Source of the DNA: Clostridia bacterium
GTDB lineage: Bacteria > Bacillota > Clostridia > Acetivibrionales > DSM-2933
Direction of reading: 5' to 3'
Assembly: GCA_026418275.1 (NCBI GenBank)
Contig: JAOABQ010000113.1
Coordinates: forward strand, 1 to 64,000
Length of the DNA: 64,000 bases
Under the pieces are notes generated by a model. It saw only the letters and a list, made by a program, of their open reading frames with translations. It was not told the DNA's origin and made no database searches. The first letter of the stretch is position 1, and every line of letters begins with the position of its first letter. The translations under genes and the position numbers were made by a program. Positions 36,191 through 44,249 of this stretch are shown here, piece after piece.

Positions 36191-36787
36191 TCATAGGATT
36201 CTCCTCATATTTTTTTTACCCAAGATTTCATCAGCCGCAAAATCAATATTGCGGCAGAGCTTTGCCATGATTTTTACACTTCCGTATTGTTCGAAGAGCT
36301 TTGCCACTGCTGCGCCGCATACTTGATAAAAGCCGTCGGTTTCATAACTGCATTCATAAATCTCCCCTTCAAAGCTTCTCTTGAGTTTCCCGAAAACCTC
36401 ACACTGGCCGGAAAGGTAAAGCGCCATTCCTTCATTGAGCCACAAGGGACAAAGCCCTCCTGTTCTGTAATGCATAAGAATATGAACAAACTCATGAAGC
36501 AGGATACGGCTTAAGGGGCCTTGTTCCCGTTCTTTCCAACATGCCTCATCCAGAAGATAAATATGGTTTCCCCTGTAGGCTCCAATGACCCAGAAAGGGA
36601 CCGAATGCCCTAGAGAAAGGGAAAAACTTGTAAGCTCATCAAAAAGTAAAATCCTTACTTTCCCAGAAAATCCGAACTGCCGGCGGAGCTCTAAAAGCCG
36701 TTTTGTACAGACAGAATCCGCCTCCATATATTTTAAAAGCCTATAATCGTTGACGGACAAATTGAGATTATCCACAGCTGCAGCCAT
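36191..36787 (-). CDS. gluzincin-type zinc metallopeptidase of the peptide operon
   Basis: A protein of about 198 aa. It carries the zinc motif HEFVH followed by WLNEGMALYLSG about 20 residues later (roughly residues 98-130), the HExxH plus downstream glutamate pattern of gluzincins. No signal peptide or membrane helix is visible, so it should act in the cytoplasm, most simply in cleaving the short leader of the cysteine-rich peptides. I use the ATG at 36787; a GTG at 36799 is also possible. Either way the start lies inside the end of the radical SAM gene, so the two are translationally coupled. Confidence 0.8.
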   Translation of the reverse strand: MAAAVDNLNLSVNDYRLLKYMEADSVCTKRLLELRRQFGFSGKVRILLFDELTSFSLSLGHSVPFWVIGAYRGNHIYLLDEACWKEREQGPLSRILLHEFVHILMHYRTGGLCPLWLNEGMALYLSGQCEVFGKLKRSFEGEIYECSYETDGFYQVCGAAVAKLFEQYGSVKIMAKLCRNIDFAADEILGKKNMRRIL

Positions 36788-38129
36788 CCTTACATGCACA
36801 TTCCTCTTCCGGAAGGTCCTTTTTCTGCGTATAAGTCAGCCTTAACACCTCATCCAAATTATATTTCCACTTTTCACATTCCGGCTTCATTCCGTTTTTT
36901 GCACCGTTATATGGGCACCCCCCCATACAAATAGGGAGGTAGGAACAGGAGACACATTCCTCATGGTTAAAAGGACTCCAAAGAATATAGTTCACATTTC
37001 TCATAAACATTTCGTCGTCGGGGGGCTGATTGAATTTTGTTACATTCCCAACAGCCGTATCAATACTCCCAACGTCATTCCAGCATTTATACATATAGCC
37101 TTCGGGATCAAGTACGAAAGAGCTGCTGGCATCCGCACAGCAGTAATTGGCTTTAATCCCCGGGTAATCCGGATATCCCCCATTTACAAACCCCTTGCTG
37201 ATGAGGAGCTTCTGGTTTTCAAGGGTGTTTTTGGCATATTCCTCAACATTCATACAATGTTCAACGATAGAACTGCATGCCTCCGTATAGGCTGTAACCT
37301 GCCCCAACCCTACCTTCAAATCCTGTAAATCGTTTTCTTTCAAAATATCCAGGAGCTCGGAAACCCGATGCATATTGGTCTTGTCCACATTAATGCGTAT
37401 ACTGGGAGAGATACCGGCTTGTTTCATTTTTTTTGTATTTTCCAATATCTTATAAAAGGTATCCTCAGTGCTGTTTTTAAGCTTTCTTCTTTGATTATGC
37501 ACATCCGGAGGCCCGTCCAGTGTGATCTGAGCACCATCAATCTTTGCCTTCTTTAACCGTTCAATGATCTCATCCGAAATCAAATATCCGTTGGTTACGA
37601 TAAAAGATGAATAGTTGGCTCCGTTTTCTTCACAAATTTTAATGATTTTCTCCGACATGTCGGAAATCAGATTGATGGCCAAAAGAGGCTCACCCCCATA
37701 CCAGGTAATACTGATATCCTTTTTCTGTTTTGCCCAGTTTTCTACCATATCAATAACGGACTGCTGTACTTCCGGCTTCATCATACCCTTTTTTTCATTC
37801 TCAAAACAATAAGGGCAGCCGAAATTACATGCAAGTGTCGGGGCAATGGTAAGTCCTAACGCACTATCGTTGAACTTTCCCGCATAATGTCTATATTTAA
37901 TGATGCTTAATTCATCAATGTTGTCTTTAATAATGAAATTTCCATAGAGCATATCGTCGACCAGCTTCTTTTTTTCATCTTCCAGTTCATCATACCGGAT
38001 ATTTTCAATTTGGTTTAAAATATTTATAAAATCTTCATCCACTTCTGCCAGAGCACAAGTCATATAATTAAATGCAATATTTGCACCATCTTCCATCTTC
38101 CAAATTTTATTGTATTTTGATGCCTTCAT
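36768..38129 (-). CDS. radical SAM/SPASM peptide maturase (Clo7bot-like)
   Basis: A 453-aa enzyme. The radical SAM cluster motif is CNFGCPYC (Cys 101, 105 and 108), with GGEP at about 145. The C-terminal SPASM region supplies further cluster cysteines in NYCCADASSSF and FKCW-like segments (about 335-360) and in CVSCSYLPICMGGCPYNG through C...C (about 395-425). SPASM maturases typically form thioether or carbon-carbon crosslinks in ribosomal peptides. From memory, the NCBI families 'Clo7bot peptide maturase' and 'Cys-rich peptide, Clo7bot' match this pairing with tandem MKY-type peptides. The start at 38129 has GGAGGATGATTGC upstream. An odd tail, CACKDGCSCG, ends the protein. Confidence 0.9.
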   Translation of the reverse strand: MKASKYNKIWKMEDGANIAFNYMTCALAEVDEDFINILNQIENIRYDELEDEKKKLVDDMLYGNFIIKDNIDELSIIKYRHYAGKFNDSALGLTIAPTLACNFGCPYCFENEKKGMMKPEVQQSVIDMVENWAKQKKDISITWYGGEPLLAINLISDMSEKIIKICEENGANYSSFIVTNGYLISDEIIERLKKAKIDGAQITLDGPPDVHNQRRKLKNSTEDTFYKILENTKKMKQAGISPSIRINVDKTNMHRVSELLDILKENDLQDLKVGLGQVTAYTEACSSIVEHCMNVEEYAKNTLENQKLLISKGFVNGGYPDYPGIKANYCCADASSSFVLDPEGYMYKCWNDVGSIDTAVGNVTKFNQPPDDEMFMRNVNYILWSPFNHEECVSCSYLPICMGGCPYNGAKNGMKPECEKWKYNLDEVLRLTYTQKKDLPEEECACKDGCSCG

Positions 38130-38229
38130 GCAATCATCCTCCTTGGAAATTCTAAATATATCAAACATGGGGCAAAACTACTTACAAAGGTACCTTCTAT
38201 TCTAATTTAACCGCAAACCTTTTGGAAAC

Positions 38230-38274
38230 AGGCAAACGGCTTTCCGATTTAAATCTTAGGGAGGCCGCTTGCCT
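38230..38274 (-). terminator. attenuator-like hairpin between precursors and maturase
   Basis: AGGCAAGCGGCCTCC and GGAAAGCCGTTTGCCT (leftward reading) form a long imperfect stem without a strong T-run, 19 bases past the last peptide stop and about 100 bases before the radical SAM start. It could reduce read-through so that precursors are made in excess over the enzymes. Confidence 0.5.
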
Positions 38275-38292
38275 ATTTGAATCCCCAATAGT

Positions 38293-38412
38293 TTACGGGT
38301 ACATACCTACACATTCCCCTCTGCAGAATGTGCCGCACTTAGGATTGCAATAATGATTGCAAACACAGTAGCCTGATGCGAAAATATTAAGTGGTTTTAT
38401 GAAATACTTCAT
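38293..38412 (-). CDS. Cys-rich precursor peptide P9
   Basis: A 39-aa peptide with leader MKYFIKP and six cysteines at 16, 18, 22, 26, 30 and 34 (a 4-residue ladder after the SGYCVC motif). AGGAGGTC precedes the ATG at a good distance. It is the last of nine precursors before the hairpin and the maturase gene. Confidence 0.85.
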   Translation of the reverse strand: MKYFIKPLNIFASGYCVCNHYCNPKCGTFCRGECVGMYP

Positions 38413-38437
38413 AAAATGACCTCCTGAATTATCATGA

Positions 38438-38581
38438 TTATCTTAGTAGTCTTTTTACGCAGATCTCACCGTCACGATCGCATCTTCCACTGCATTTTTC
38501 ATTGCAGCGCCCGCTGCAATCGGTACTGCAGAAGCAGTATCCCTTTTCAATTCCTCTTTCGGGTTTAATGATGAATTTCAT
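38438..38581 (-). CDS. Cys-rich precursor peptide P8
   Basis: A 47-aa peptide with leader MKFIIKP and KGYCFC, cysteines at 16, 18, 22, 26, 30, 34 and 41. The core is rich in Arg, Gly and Asp and ends in a basic VKRLLR tail. AAAGGAGAATTCAAT gives a strong ribosome binding site. Confidence 0.85.
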   Translation of the reverse strand: MKFIIKPERGIEKGYCFCSTDCSGRCNEKCSGRCDRDGEICVKRLLR

Positions 38582-38608
38582 ATTGAATTCTCCTTTCAAG
38601 ACTTTTTG

Positions 38609-38731
38609 TTACTTCACAACAATTCTTGTTTTACAGTTTTGATCGCAGTAACTGCCGCATGAATCATTACCCTTTTGATTACAAAAACAGTAACCGATAG
38701 ACGCTTTTTGTGGGCCTACTAAATATTTCAT
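38609..38731 (-). CDS. Cys-rich precursor peptide P7
   Basis: A 40-aa peptide with MKYLVGP leader and IGYCFC, but only five cysteines (15, 17, 25, 29 and 33), the fewest of the nine. The leader is one residue shorter than in the others. The proline is kept but the preceding lysine is glycine. AAAGAGGTGAG precedes the ATG. Confidence 0.85.
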   Translation of the reverse strand: MKYLVGPQKASIGYCFCNQKGNDSCGSYCDQNCKTRIVVK

Positions 38732-38760
38732 AGTCTCTCACCTCTTTCTTTATTATAGAA

Positions 38761-38883
38761 TCAACGGACATTGGAACTTCTGTGGCAGTAACTGTCGCAG
38801 TATTTGACACACTGACTGCAATTACTGGTACAGACACAATATCCGGTAGAATTTAATCGGGTTGGAGAAACAAGATATTTCAT
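38761..38883 (-). CDS. Cys-rich precursor peptide P6
   Basis: A 40-aa peptide with MKYLVSP leader, TGYCVC motif and six cysteines (16, 18, 22, 25, 29 and 33). The tail is polar (HRSSNVR). GAGGTGAAAT lies just upstream. Confidence 0.85.
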   Translation of the reverse strand: MKYLVSPTRLNSTGYCVCTSNCSQCVKYCDSYCHRSSNVR

Positions 38884-38942
38884 ATTTCACCTCGGTTTTA
38901 TCATTCTTTCAGTCTTATGTAACTTACATCATGCTGCGATGA

Positions 38943-39083
38943 TCACGTCCTAGTTGTACACTGCCTCTGGGGACAATACTGGCTGACACATTTACCTTCG
39001 CACTTGTTGGTACATTCATTGCAAAAGCCGCAGAGACAATAACCATAATTCAATACCCTTTCGGGCTTCATTAGCCATTTCAT
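38943..39083 (-). CDS. Cys-rich precursor peptide P5
   Basis: A 46-aa peptide with leader MKWLMKP, GYCLCGFC and eight cysteines (16, 18, 21, 24, 28, 32, 37 and 42), the most in the array. AAGGAGATG precedes the ATG by seven bases; the second in-frame ATG at codon 5 is less well placed. Confidence 0.85.
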   Translation of the reverse strand: MKWLMKPERVLNYGYCLCGFCNECTNKCEGKCVSQYCPQRQCTTRT

Positions 39084-39142
39084 GAGACCACATCTCCTTG
39101 TTCTTTTGAATTTTTCCGTCTTAAGCAGCCTCTATTTCAACA

Positions 39143-39283
39143 TTAATAAGGGTTATATGGGAATGTCCTGCAATTGGGCATATAACGGTCACAAACCTTT
39201 CCGCACCCTTTAGTATAGTTGCACTCGCTGCAATAACAATAACCGGTAGCCATAGTTTGATTAGGTTTAATAATATATTTCAT
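39143..39283 (-). CDS. Cys-rich precursor peptide P4
   Basis: A 46-aa peptide with MKYIIKP leader, TGYCYCSEC motif and six cysteines (16, 18, 21, 27, 31 and 38). The tail is aromatic and proline-rich (FPYNPY). GGGAGGTAAAAAC gives a strong ribosome binding site at ATG 39283; a longer frame from 39343 has none. Confidence 0.88.
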   Translation of the reverse strand: MKYIIKPNQTMATGYCYCSECNYTKGCGKVCDRYMPNCRTFPYNPY

Positions 39284-39378
39284 GTTTTTACCTCCCTTTC
39301 TTAAAAAGGATAATTGTATTCCGATTTCAGACATATGAAGCATTAAACTTGTCTGCTTTTAGCTTCTTTCTTTTGACT

Positions 39379-39495
39379 TTATTTCAGTGTACGGCAGTAC
39401 CACTTGCAAACGTCACACCGGTCACATCTATCACATTTATCACAGTGGCAGTAGCCTTGTTGATTAAATTTTACAGGTTTCACAATATACTTCAT
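39379..39495 (-). CDS. Cys-rich precursor peptide P3
   Basis: A 38-aa peptide, the shortest of the array, with MKYIVKP leader, GYCHCDKC motif and seven cysteines at 16, 18, 21, 24, 27, 30 and 34. The core repeats C-D-R/K-C, giving two-residue spacing. GGGAGGTGAAGATC precedes the ATG. Confidence 0.88.
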   Translation of the reverse strand: MKYIVKPVKFNQQGYCHCDKCDRCDRCDVCKWYCRTLK

Positions 39496-39568
39496 TGATC
39501 TTCACCTCCCTTCTACCGTTATATTCACCGGAACAAGCATCCGAAGGGTTTATGGTATAAAAATCAAC

Positions 39569-39691
39569 TTATCGCAATGACTCGCAGTACTCTCTGGTAC
39601 AGCGCGGGCTGCATTCATTACAGCGGCTGCAGTGCTGGCAATAACAATAACTGCGATTATAGTCCCTGCTGGGTTTTATTATGTATCTCAT
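39569..39691 (-). CDS. Cys-rich precursor peptide P2
   Basis: A 40-aa peptide with MRYIIKP leader, SYCYCQHC motif and seven cysteines (16, 18, 21, 24, 27, 31 and 36). AAAGGATGGTGTGCC precedes the ATG. A 160-base gap separates it from P1, larger than the roughly 60-90 bases elsewhere. Confidence 0.85.
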   Translation of the reverse strand: MRYIIKPSRDYNRSYCYCQHCSRCNECSPRCTREYCESLR

Positions 39692-39851
39692 GGCACACCA
39701 TCCTTTTAGGAATTGTGATCCCTTGCTTGTCCAATATTTAAAGTCTTTAAAAAATAATTGTTGTCCCTGTCGCTGTCGGTATATTAAAAAACAAATTTAA
39801 TGATCGTCATATTGGAAGGCACGGGCATCGTTATAAAAAAAAACGGCCTTG

Positions 39852-40004
39852 TTAACTGGAATTTTTTATTGGAAATACTGAATCACATCTTTGACTGCAT
39901 ACCTGTTCACAATAGCCGTTGCAGACCTTTATACAGTTCTTTTTCTTGATAGAAAAACAATAGTTTTCATGCACAGTAGAGTCAGGCTGAACATAGTATT
40001 TCAT
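39852..40004 (-). CDS. Cys-rich precursor peptide P1 (divergent)
   Basis: A 50-aa peptide, first and most divergent: MKYYVQP leader, NYCFSI instead of GYCxC, and six cysteines at 16, 24, 28, 32, 36 and 40, a ladder of exact four-residue spacing. The core contains a lysine run after the first cysteine. GGAGGTGGAGGTGAGATT provides a strong ribosome binding site. It is the first gene of the operon. Confidence 0.82.
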   Translation of the reverse strand: MKYYVQPDSTVHENYCFSIKKKNCIKVCNGYCEQVCSQRCDSVFPIKNSS

Positions 40005-40433
40005 AATCTCACCTCCACCTCCCGTCCGGGATATATTTCGTTTTTTCCGGTGGCTTGCAATTCATTTTCGGCATGCTCTGAGAAACGATTCAAGTATAGG
40101 TAAAACTTAAATCTCCATTATGTACCTTCATAAAAAGGCTGTTTACACAAAATATCTCTATAATTATGAAAAACTACAGCCATATAAGGACCTTTTTTTA
40201 AAAAGCCGAAGCTAAAACATATCGTCGCTTTATTTGACAAAAACATTAAAAATTGGTTTCGGTATTTGATTGATAATAAATATATATCACTTGAAGTGTA
40301 ACTTGAGAAGTTCTAACTTTTTTAGAACTATTTTATTTTGAGTGAATCTAATGATTGACACAAGCGGATTGTACAAACATGTCCGGATTCAATTTACATA
40401 TAAAAAAGTATGTATTTACTGCTTTAGCATTTC
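40005..40433. promoter_or_regulatory. upstream region of the peptide operon
   Basis: About 430 bases precede the first precursor and follow the gntR terminator, so the peptide operon should have its own promoter here. I see AT-rich tracts and a hairpin (AGTTCT and AGAACT arms near 40313-40330), but I cannot assign promoter boxes with confidence. Confidence 0.45.
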
Positions 40434-40473
40434 AAAAAAATAATACCAAGCTAGCACTCAGCCTGGTATTATA
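40434..40473 (-). terminator. terminator of the ispE/gntR pair
   Basis: Read leftwards, TAATACCA and TGGTATTA pair around 15 bases and are followed by TTTTTTT, 28 bases past the gntR stop. Confidence 0.85.
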
Positions 40474-40500
40474 AAAATTCTAACTTTGCTTTCAATTTTC

Positions 40501-41178
40501 TTATTTCATATGCTTCAAAGCTTTTATAATCGTCTCTTCCTGGTTTTTGATATGTCTTTCCGCAACCCTTTCGGCAGCCTCTATATCTCTGTTTAAAATA
40601 GCTTCATAGATCTCTGCATGTTCCTTAATAAGTTCTTTCGGGCTGCTGTAATCCTTTAAGTAAATAACCCTGAACCTTTGCACCTGTTCTCTCAAGTTGT
40701 TTACAATCTGTATCAGCTTGTCATTTTTTGAAGAACGGTAAATGATCTCATGAAACTCTACATCTTTTTTTATCGTTCCCTGAAGGTTTTCCTTTTCCAT
40801 ATAATTGACAAACTGGCTGTAAACATGTTTCAGTTCCGCCAATTCTTCCTCTGAAATCCTCTGGGCGGATAAGGCAGCAGCAAGACCATCCAAGGATGCT
40901 CTCACCTCTAAAACATCCATAATATCCTTTACCGAAAGTTCTGCAACGTGGGCTCCTTTTCTGGGTATCATATTTACAAGCCCCTCGAGTTCCAGTTTCC
41001 TAATTGCTTCACGCACGGGCGTTCTGCTGACACCCATTTTTTCGGCTAGTTGTACTTCCATCAACCGCTCTCCGGGCTTGAGTTCACCAGAGATAATCGC
41101 CTCCCGTAAGGTATTGAAAATCACTTCTCTTAGGGGTTTATAGTCATTTAAATTTATCTTTGAAAGCTTACCAGCCAT
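40501..41178 (-). CDS. GntR/FadR-type transcriptional regulator
   Basis: A 225-aa regulator with an N-terminal winged helix (LREAIISGELKPGERLMEVQLAEKMGVSRTPVREAIRKLE, about residues 22-60) and a C-terminal all-helical FCD ligand domain (DVEFHEIIYRSSKNDKLIQIV near 145, HAEIYEAILNRD near 195). FCD-type GntR proteins sense carboxylates or sugar acids through a metal site. AGGAGAGATAAGAAT sets the start at 41178. It follows ispE directly on the same strand; no functional link is known to me. Confidence 0.9.
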   Translation of the reverse strand: MAGKLSKINLNDYKPLREVIFNTLREAIISGELKPGERLMEVQLAEKMGVSRTPVREAIRKLELEGLVNMIPRKGAHVAELSVKDIMDVLEVRASLDGLAAALSAQRISEEELAELKHVYSQFVNYMEKENLQGTIKKDVEFHEIIYRSSKNDKLIQIVNNLREQVQRFRVIYLKDYSSPKELIKEHAEIYEAILNRDIEAAERVAERHIKNQEETIIKALKHMK

Positions 41179-41192
41179 ATTCTTATCTCTCC

Positions 41193-42050
41193 TCATGCCA
41201 ATGTTTCAGTCAGGAAACTGTCCCATCTTTCATTTTTAATTTTTTCAAAAGCTTTTTTTGCCGCTTCCTTGCTCTCAAATATTCCGAACACCGAAGGCCC
41301 GCTGCCGCTCATTAAACTCCCCACAGCCCCCAGTTCCACCAACTGATTTTTAATATCATGAATAACCGTATACTTGGGAATGGTTACAGTTTCTAAAACG
41401 TTTTTCATATTCCTAGCAATGTTTCCTACCCTGTTTTCTTTTATATCCTCTATAATTAAATCGATATCCGGCCTTTCCTTAATCTCATCCAGGTTAAGAT
41501 TCTTATACACCCATGGAGTAGAAACACCAATCCTTGGTTTAATGAGGACAATATCCGTCCTTGCAAGAGGACTTAGTTCTGTGAGGATTTCACCAATTCC
41601 CTCCGCAAGCATGGTACCTCCTTTTATGCAATAGGGTACATCCGCACCGATCTGCTTTCCAAGCCTTAACAATTCCTGTTCCGGCAGGTTTAAGGAAAAC
41701 AATTTGTCCATTCCTTTTATTACGGCTGCAGCATCTGAGCTTCCACCAGCAAGACCGGCTGATACAGGTATTTTCTTATCAATTTTGATACGAACACCTC
41801 TACTGATTTTGTATTCATTGATTAACAAATTTGCTGCCTTGTAAGCAATATTTCCGCTTCCAGAGGGAATCCACCGGGATTCACAAACAACATCAATTCC
41901 ATTATCAATTTCTTCAATTATCACTTTATCGTGAAGTTCCACCGTTTGCATGATCATCCTGACATCATGGTATCCGTCAGGCCTTTTTCTCAAAACATCA
42001 ATGGACAGATTTATCTTTGCATGTGCCTTAAGCTCTACCGTATTTATCAT
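41193..42050 (-). CDS. ispE: 4-diphosphocytidyl-2-C-methyl-D-erythritol kinase
   Basis: A 285-aa GHMP-family kinase that phosphorylates CDP-methylerythritol in the MEP isoprenoid pathway. Motifs are AHAKINLSIDVLRKRPDGYHDV near the start, IPVSAGLAGGSSDAAA near residue 90 (the ATP-binding GHMP loop), and LMSGSGPSVFGIF near residue 240. Length is normal. The start follows a short AT-rich leader. It heads a two-gene unit with gntR. Confidence 0.95.
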   Translation of the reverse strand: MINTVELKAHAKINLSIDVLRKRPDGYHDVRMIMQTVELHDKVIIEEIDNGIDVVCESRWIPSGSGNIAYKAANLLINEYKISRGVRIKIDKKIPVSAGLAGGSSDAAAVIKGMDKLFSLNLPEQELLRLGKQIGADVPYCIKGGTMLAEGIGEILTELSPLARTDIVLIKPRIGVSTPWVYKNLNLDEIKERPDIDLIIEDIKENRVGNIARNMKNVLETVTIPKYTVIHDIKNQLVELGAVGSLMSGSGPSVFGIFESKEAAKKAFEKIKNERWDSFLTETLA

Positions 42051-42263
42051 AACTATTTTTATCCTTGCTTCAAGTTTTTACGGGTAAAATAATTTAAGTT
42101 CTTTACTATTCAGATTGTATACATTATATACAAAATACATTCCGATTTCAATAAAAAGTGCCTGAAATCTAAATTTCAGACACTTGAATTTAAAAAATTT
42201 TTATGTGTAAGTATTAAAAACACCTTGGTTGCAGGATTTATTTTTATCCAGTTTTTTCTTAAT

Positions 42264-43826
42264 TTAATTTTTTCTTGGAATAATAATTTGCTGCCCCGGT
42301 AAAATTGTATCATGATCAGATAACGCATTTACCCTTTTAATGTCTTCGGTTGTTGTACCATATTTCTTGGCTATTTTCCAGAGGTTATCATCCGGCTGTG
42401 TAAAGTAAATGGTTATACTTGGCTGATATAACAACTTTCTATCTTCTAAAGGAAGCTCCTGTACTTTTACTACCAGTGGATGTGTTACCTGGTTTATTAC
42501 CTTTACGTCAACCCCTATAACCAGTCTAATCTCAACCTGATTTGCCGACACCATGCTATAACTGCAGTGTTCGATCTCTAATGCCATCTTTGGCAGCATA
42601 TTGGCTTTTACACCTTTAATATCAATATCATGCTTAAAGGGAAGTTCTTGATTATAACAGTAAACAGGCTGCTCATTATTTCCTGTAAGGTATAAAATGT
42701 TGTTATTGACCAATCCTTCAACAACGATTTTGTCTTCATAAACTTTGCATTCAGCAATTCCGGGTTTTGCAAGAACATTAAAAATTTCTGACACTTCCGG
42801 GCTTTCATTGTCTAAAATGATTAGATCCTTTAATATAACCTGCCCCTTATTCTCACCCACAATTTCTTCTGTTTTCAATACTTCCTTTTCAAGGTTTAGT
42901 CTAGTCCCCGGATAGTAAGCATCCGAGAGTATTTCCACACTTTTGCGCACACTGCCTTCTGCCGCGATGTTTAGTATAACATCACCGCTTAAGACGCGCA
43001 GTTCTCCATCGCTGTCTTCCACTGCCTCAAACCTGGCATCCTCAATGCGAAATTCCACTTCGCACATAGAATCCTCTTGAATTCCGGGCAAATCAAAGGA
43101 TTGAGAAAATGGAATTCCTCCTTCCATATACTGAAGGCTCCGTTCCTCATCGTCTCCAATATATAGAGTTGAAATATTGATTTCTCCTTTTACAACCAGC
43201 TTATCGTCTGCCAATTTGAAATCTTTCTCTGCAATCTTAACATCATTTCTAAGAATCTCTCTTATGGTCGGTTTTCCTGCAGGAATTTCCAACTTATCGC
43301 TAACTGTAATTAAAGCATCACTACTTCCGATATATGCATTGATAAGGATATTATCACGAAGTACCTGTACTTCACCCTCGCCGTTTAAATCCGAAATAAT
43401 GCCGTATTCAGCTTCCTCCGTGACCTTGCCGCTAATCCTGAGTATTACCTTCGCATTTACTTTTCTACCGTTTAAAATATTAAAATTGATGTGCTCAATT
43501 TCGCATTTTGCCGTTGACCGCATTCCGGATCCCGCATTTTGGATATCCAGATCATATGAGAAATTGGAACTGGTATTTACGCTTTTCACCAGTTGGTCCG
43601 GGTCTGATAAATAAAGTATCTTATAAAGAATGGTCCCGTCCACCGTTACTCTGTCTTTAGCCGTTTCTGTTCTATTTACAACAACCTCACCATCAAAAAG
43701 TAATATACGGCCAATATCCGGATTAATATCCGGTACAATTATATCATTCTCAACAATGGTTTGAGCCGAATCTTCTCCAACTACACGGTTTAGCTTAATC
43801 GCTTCCTTAACTAGTTCAAGAGACAT
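42264..43826 (-). CDS. sipL: SipL-like spore coat assembly protein (SPOCS domains and LysM)
   Basis: A 520-aa protein built from DUF3794/SPOCS-type beta-rich repeats (about residues 30-150, 165-290 and 320-450; typical words are VVVEGLVNNNILYL and ILYKILYLSD) and a C-terminal LysM (FTQPDDNLWKIAKKYGTTTEDIKRVN, about 468-518). This matches SipL of Clostridioides difficile, which binds the SpoIVA ATPase through its LysM to start coat assembly around the forespore. Length and order agree. It shows that the host forms endospores. AAAGGAGGTCAAAAGAT precedes the ATG. Confidence 0.85.
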   Translation of the reverse strand: MSLELVKEAIKLNRVVGEDSAQTIVENDIIVPDINPDIGRILLFDGEVVVNRTETAKDRVTVDGTILYKILYLSDPDQLVKSVNTSSNFSYDLDIQNAGSGMRSTAKCEIEHINFNILNGRKVNAKVILRISGKVTEEAEYGIISDLNGEGEVQVLRDNILINAYIGSSDALITVSDKLEIPAGKPTIREILRNDVKIAEKDFKLADDKLVVKGEINISTLYIGDDEERSLQYMEGGIPFSQSFDLPGIQEDSMCEVEFRIEDARFEAVEDSDGELRVLSGDVILNIAAEGSVRKSVEILSDAYYPGTRLNLEKEVLKTEEIVGENKGQVILKDLIILDNESPEVSEIFNVLAKPGIAECKVYEDKIVVEGLVNNNILYLTGNNEQPVYCYNQELPFKHDIDIKGVKANMLPKMALEIEHCSYSMVSANQVEIRLVIGVDVKVINQVTHPLVVKVQELPLEDRKLLYQPSITIYFTQPDDNLWKIAKKYGTTTEDIKRVNALSDHDTILPGQQIIIPRKN

Positions 43827-44249
43827 ATCTTTTGACCTCCTTTACCGGGCTTATAACAAATATTACTATGTAATATATATTTGCAATACATAAAAAATAT
43901 TACAAATTAAGATTCTTCTTGTTAACTTCATTAGGGTTTTATAAAGTAATGCAAATCTTTCTGAACGCTTCTTTCCAAAGTTGTAAATGTTTTAGCATTT
44001 TTTTCCGATATTCTTTATATGCACCGCTCAAATATTATCCGTCACTGTTATAGCTTGTTAAACACTTCCATCTATGTTCGCAAAATAGAACGTCCAGGCA
44101 TCTTTAAAAATGTCAAATTATAGTATACAATATTATTAGTTGTTAACAACAAATAAATTCCAAACTAATTGGATCGCGTTCAATATAGGAAACAAATAAG
44201 AGTGATAGGATATAAAAAATTTTAGATTCAAGAGGAGGAGATAAGTTTC
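43827..44249. other. intergenic stretch upstream of sipL and a small gene
   Basis: About 420 AT-rich bases between divergent genes. They contain the ends of the sipL and small-ORF promoters and a fragment of the ATCGCGTTCAATATA repeat near 44172-44187. I see no gene here. Confidence 0.5.
44172..44187 (+). repeat. remnant of the ATCGCG repeat
   Basis: GATCGCGTTCAATATA matches the right end of the larger repeats at 46.80 and 62.36 kb (15 of 16 bases with the latter). Only this end is present. Confidence 0.5.

Noticed and set aside
39700-39850. A tenth precursor peptide in the long gap between P1 and P2
   Set aside because: I found no MKY-type start with a ribosome binding site and no cysteine-rich frame in the gap on the leftward strand.
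38293-40004. CRISPR array
   Set aside because: The repeating units are coding, differ strongly in sequence and have their own starts and stops; only the leader-encoding part is similar. There are no cas genes.
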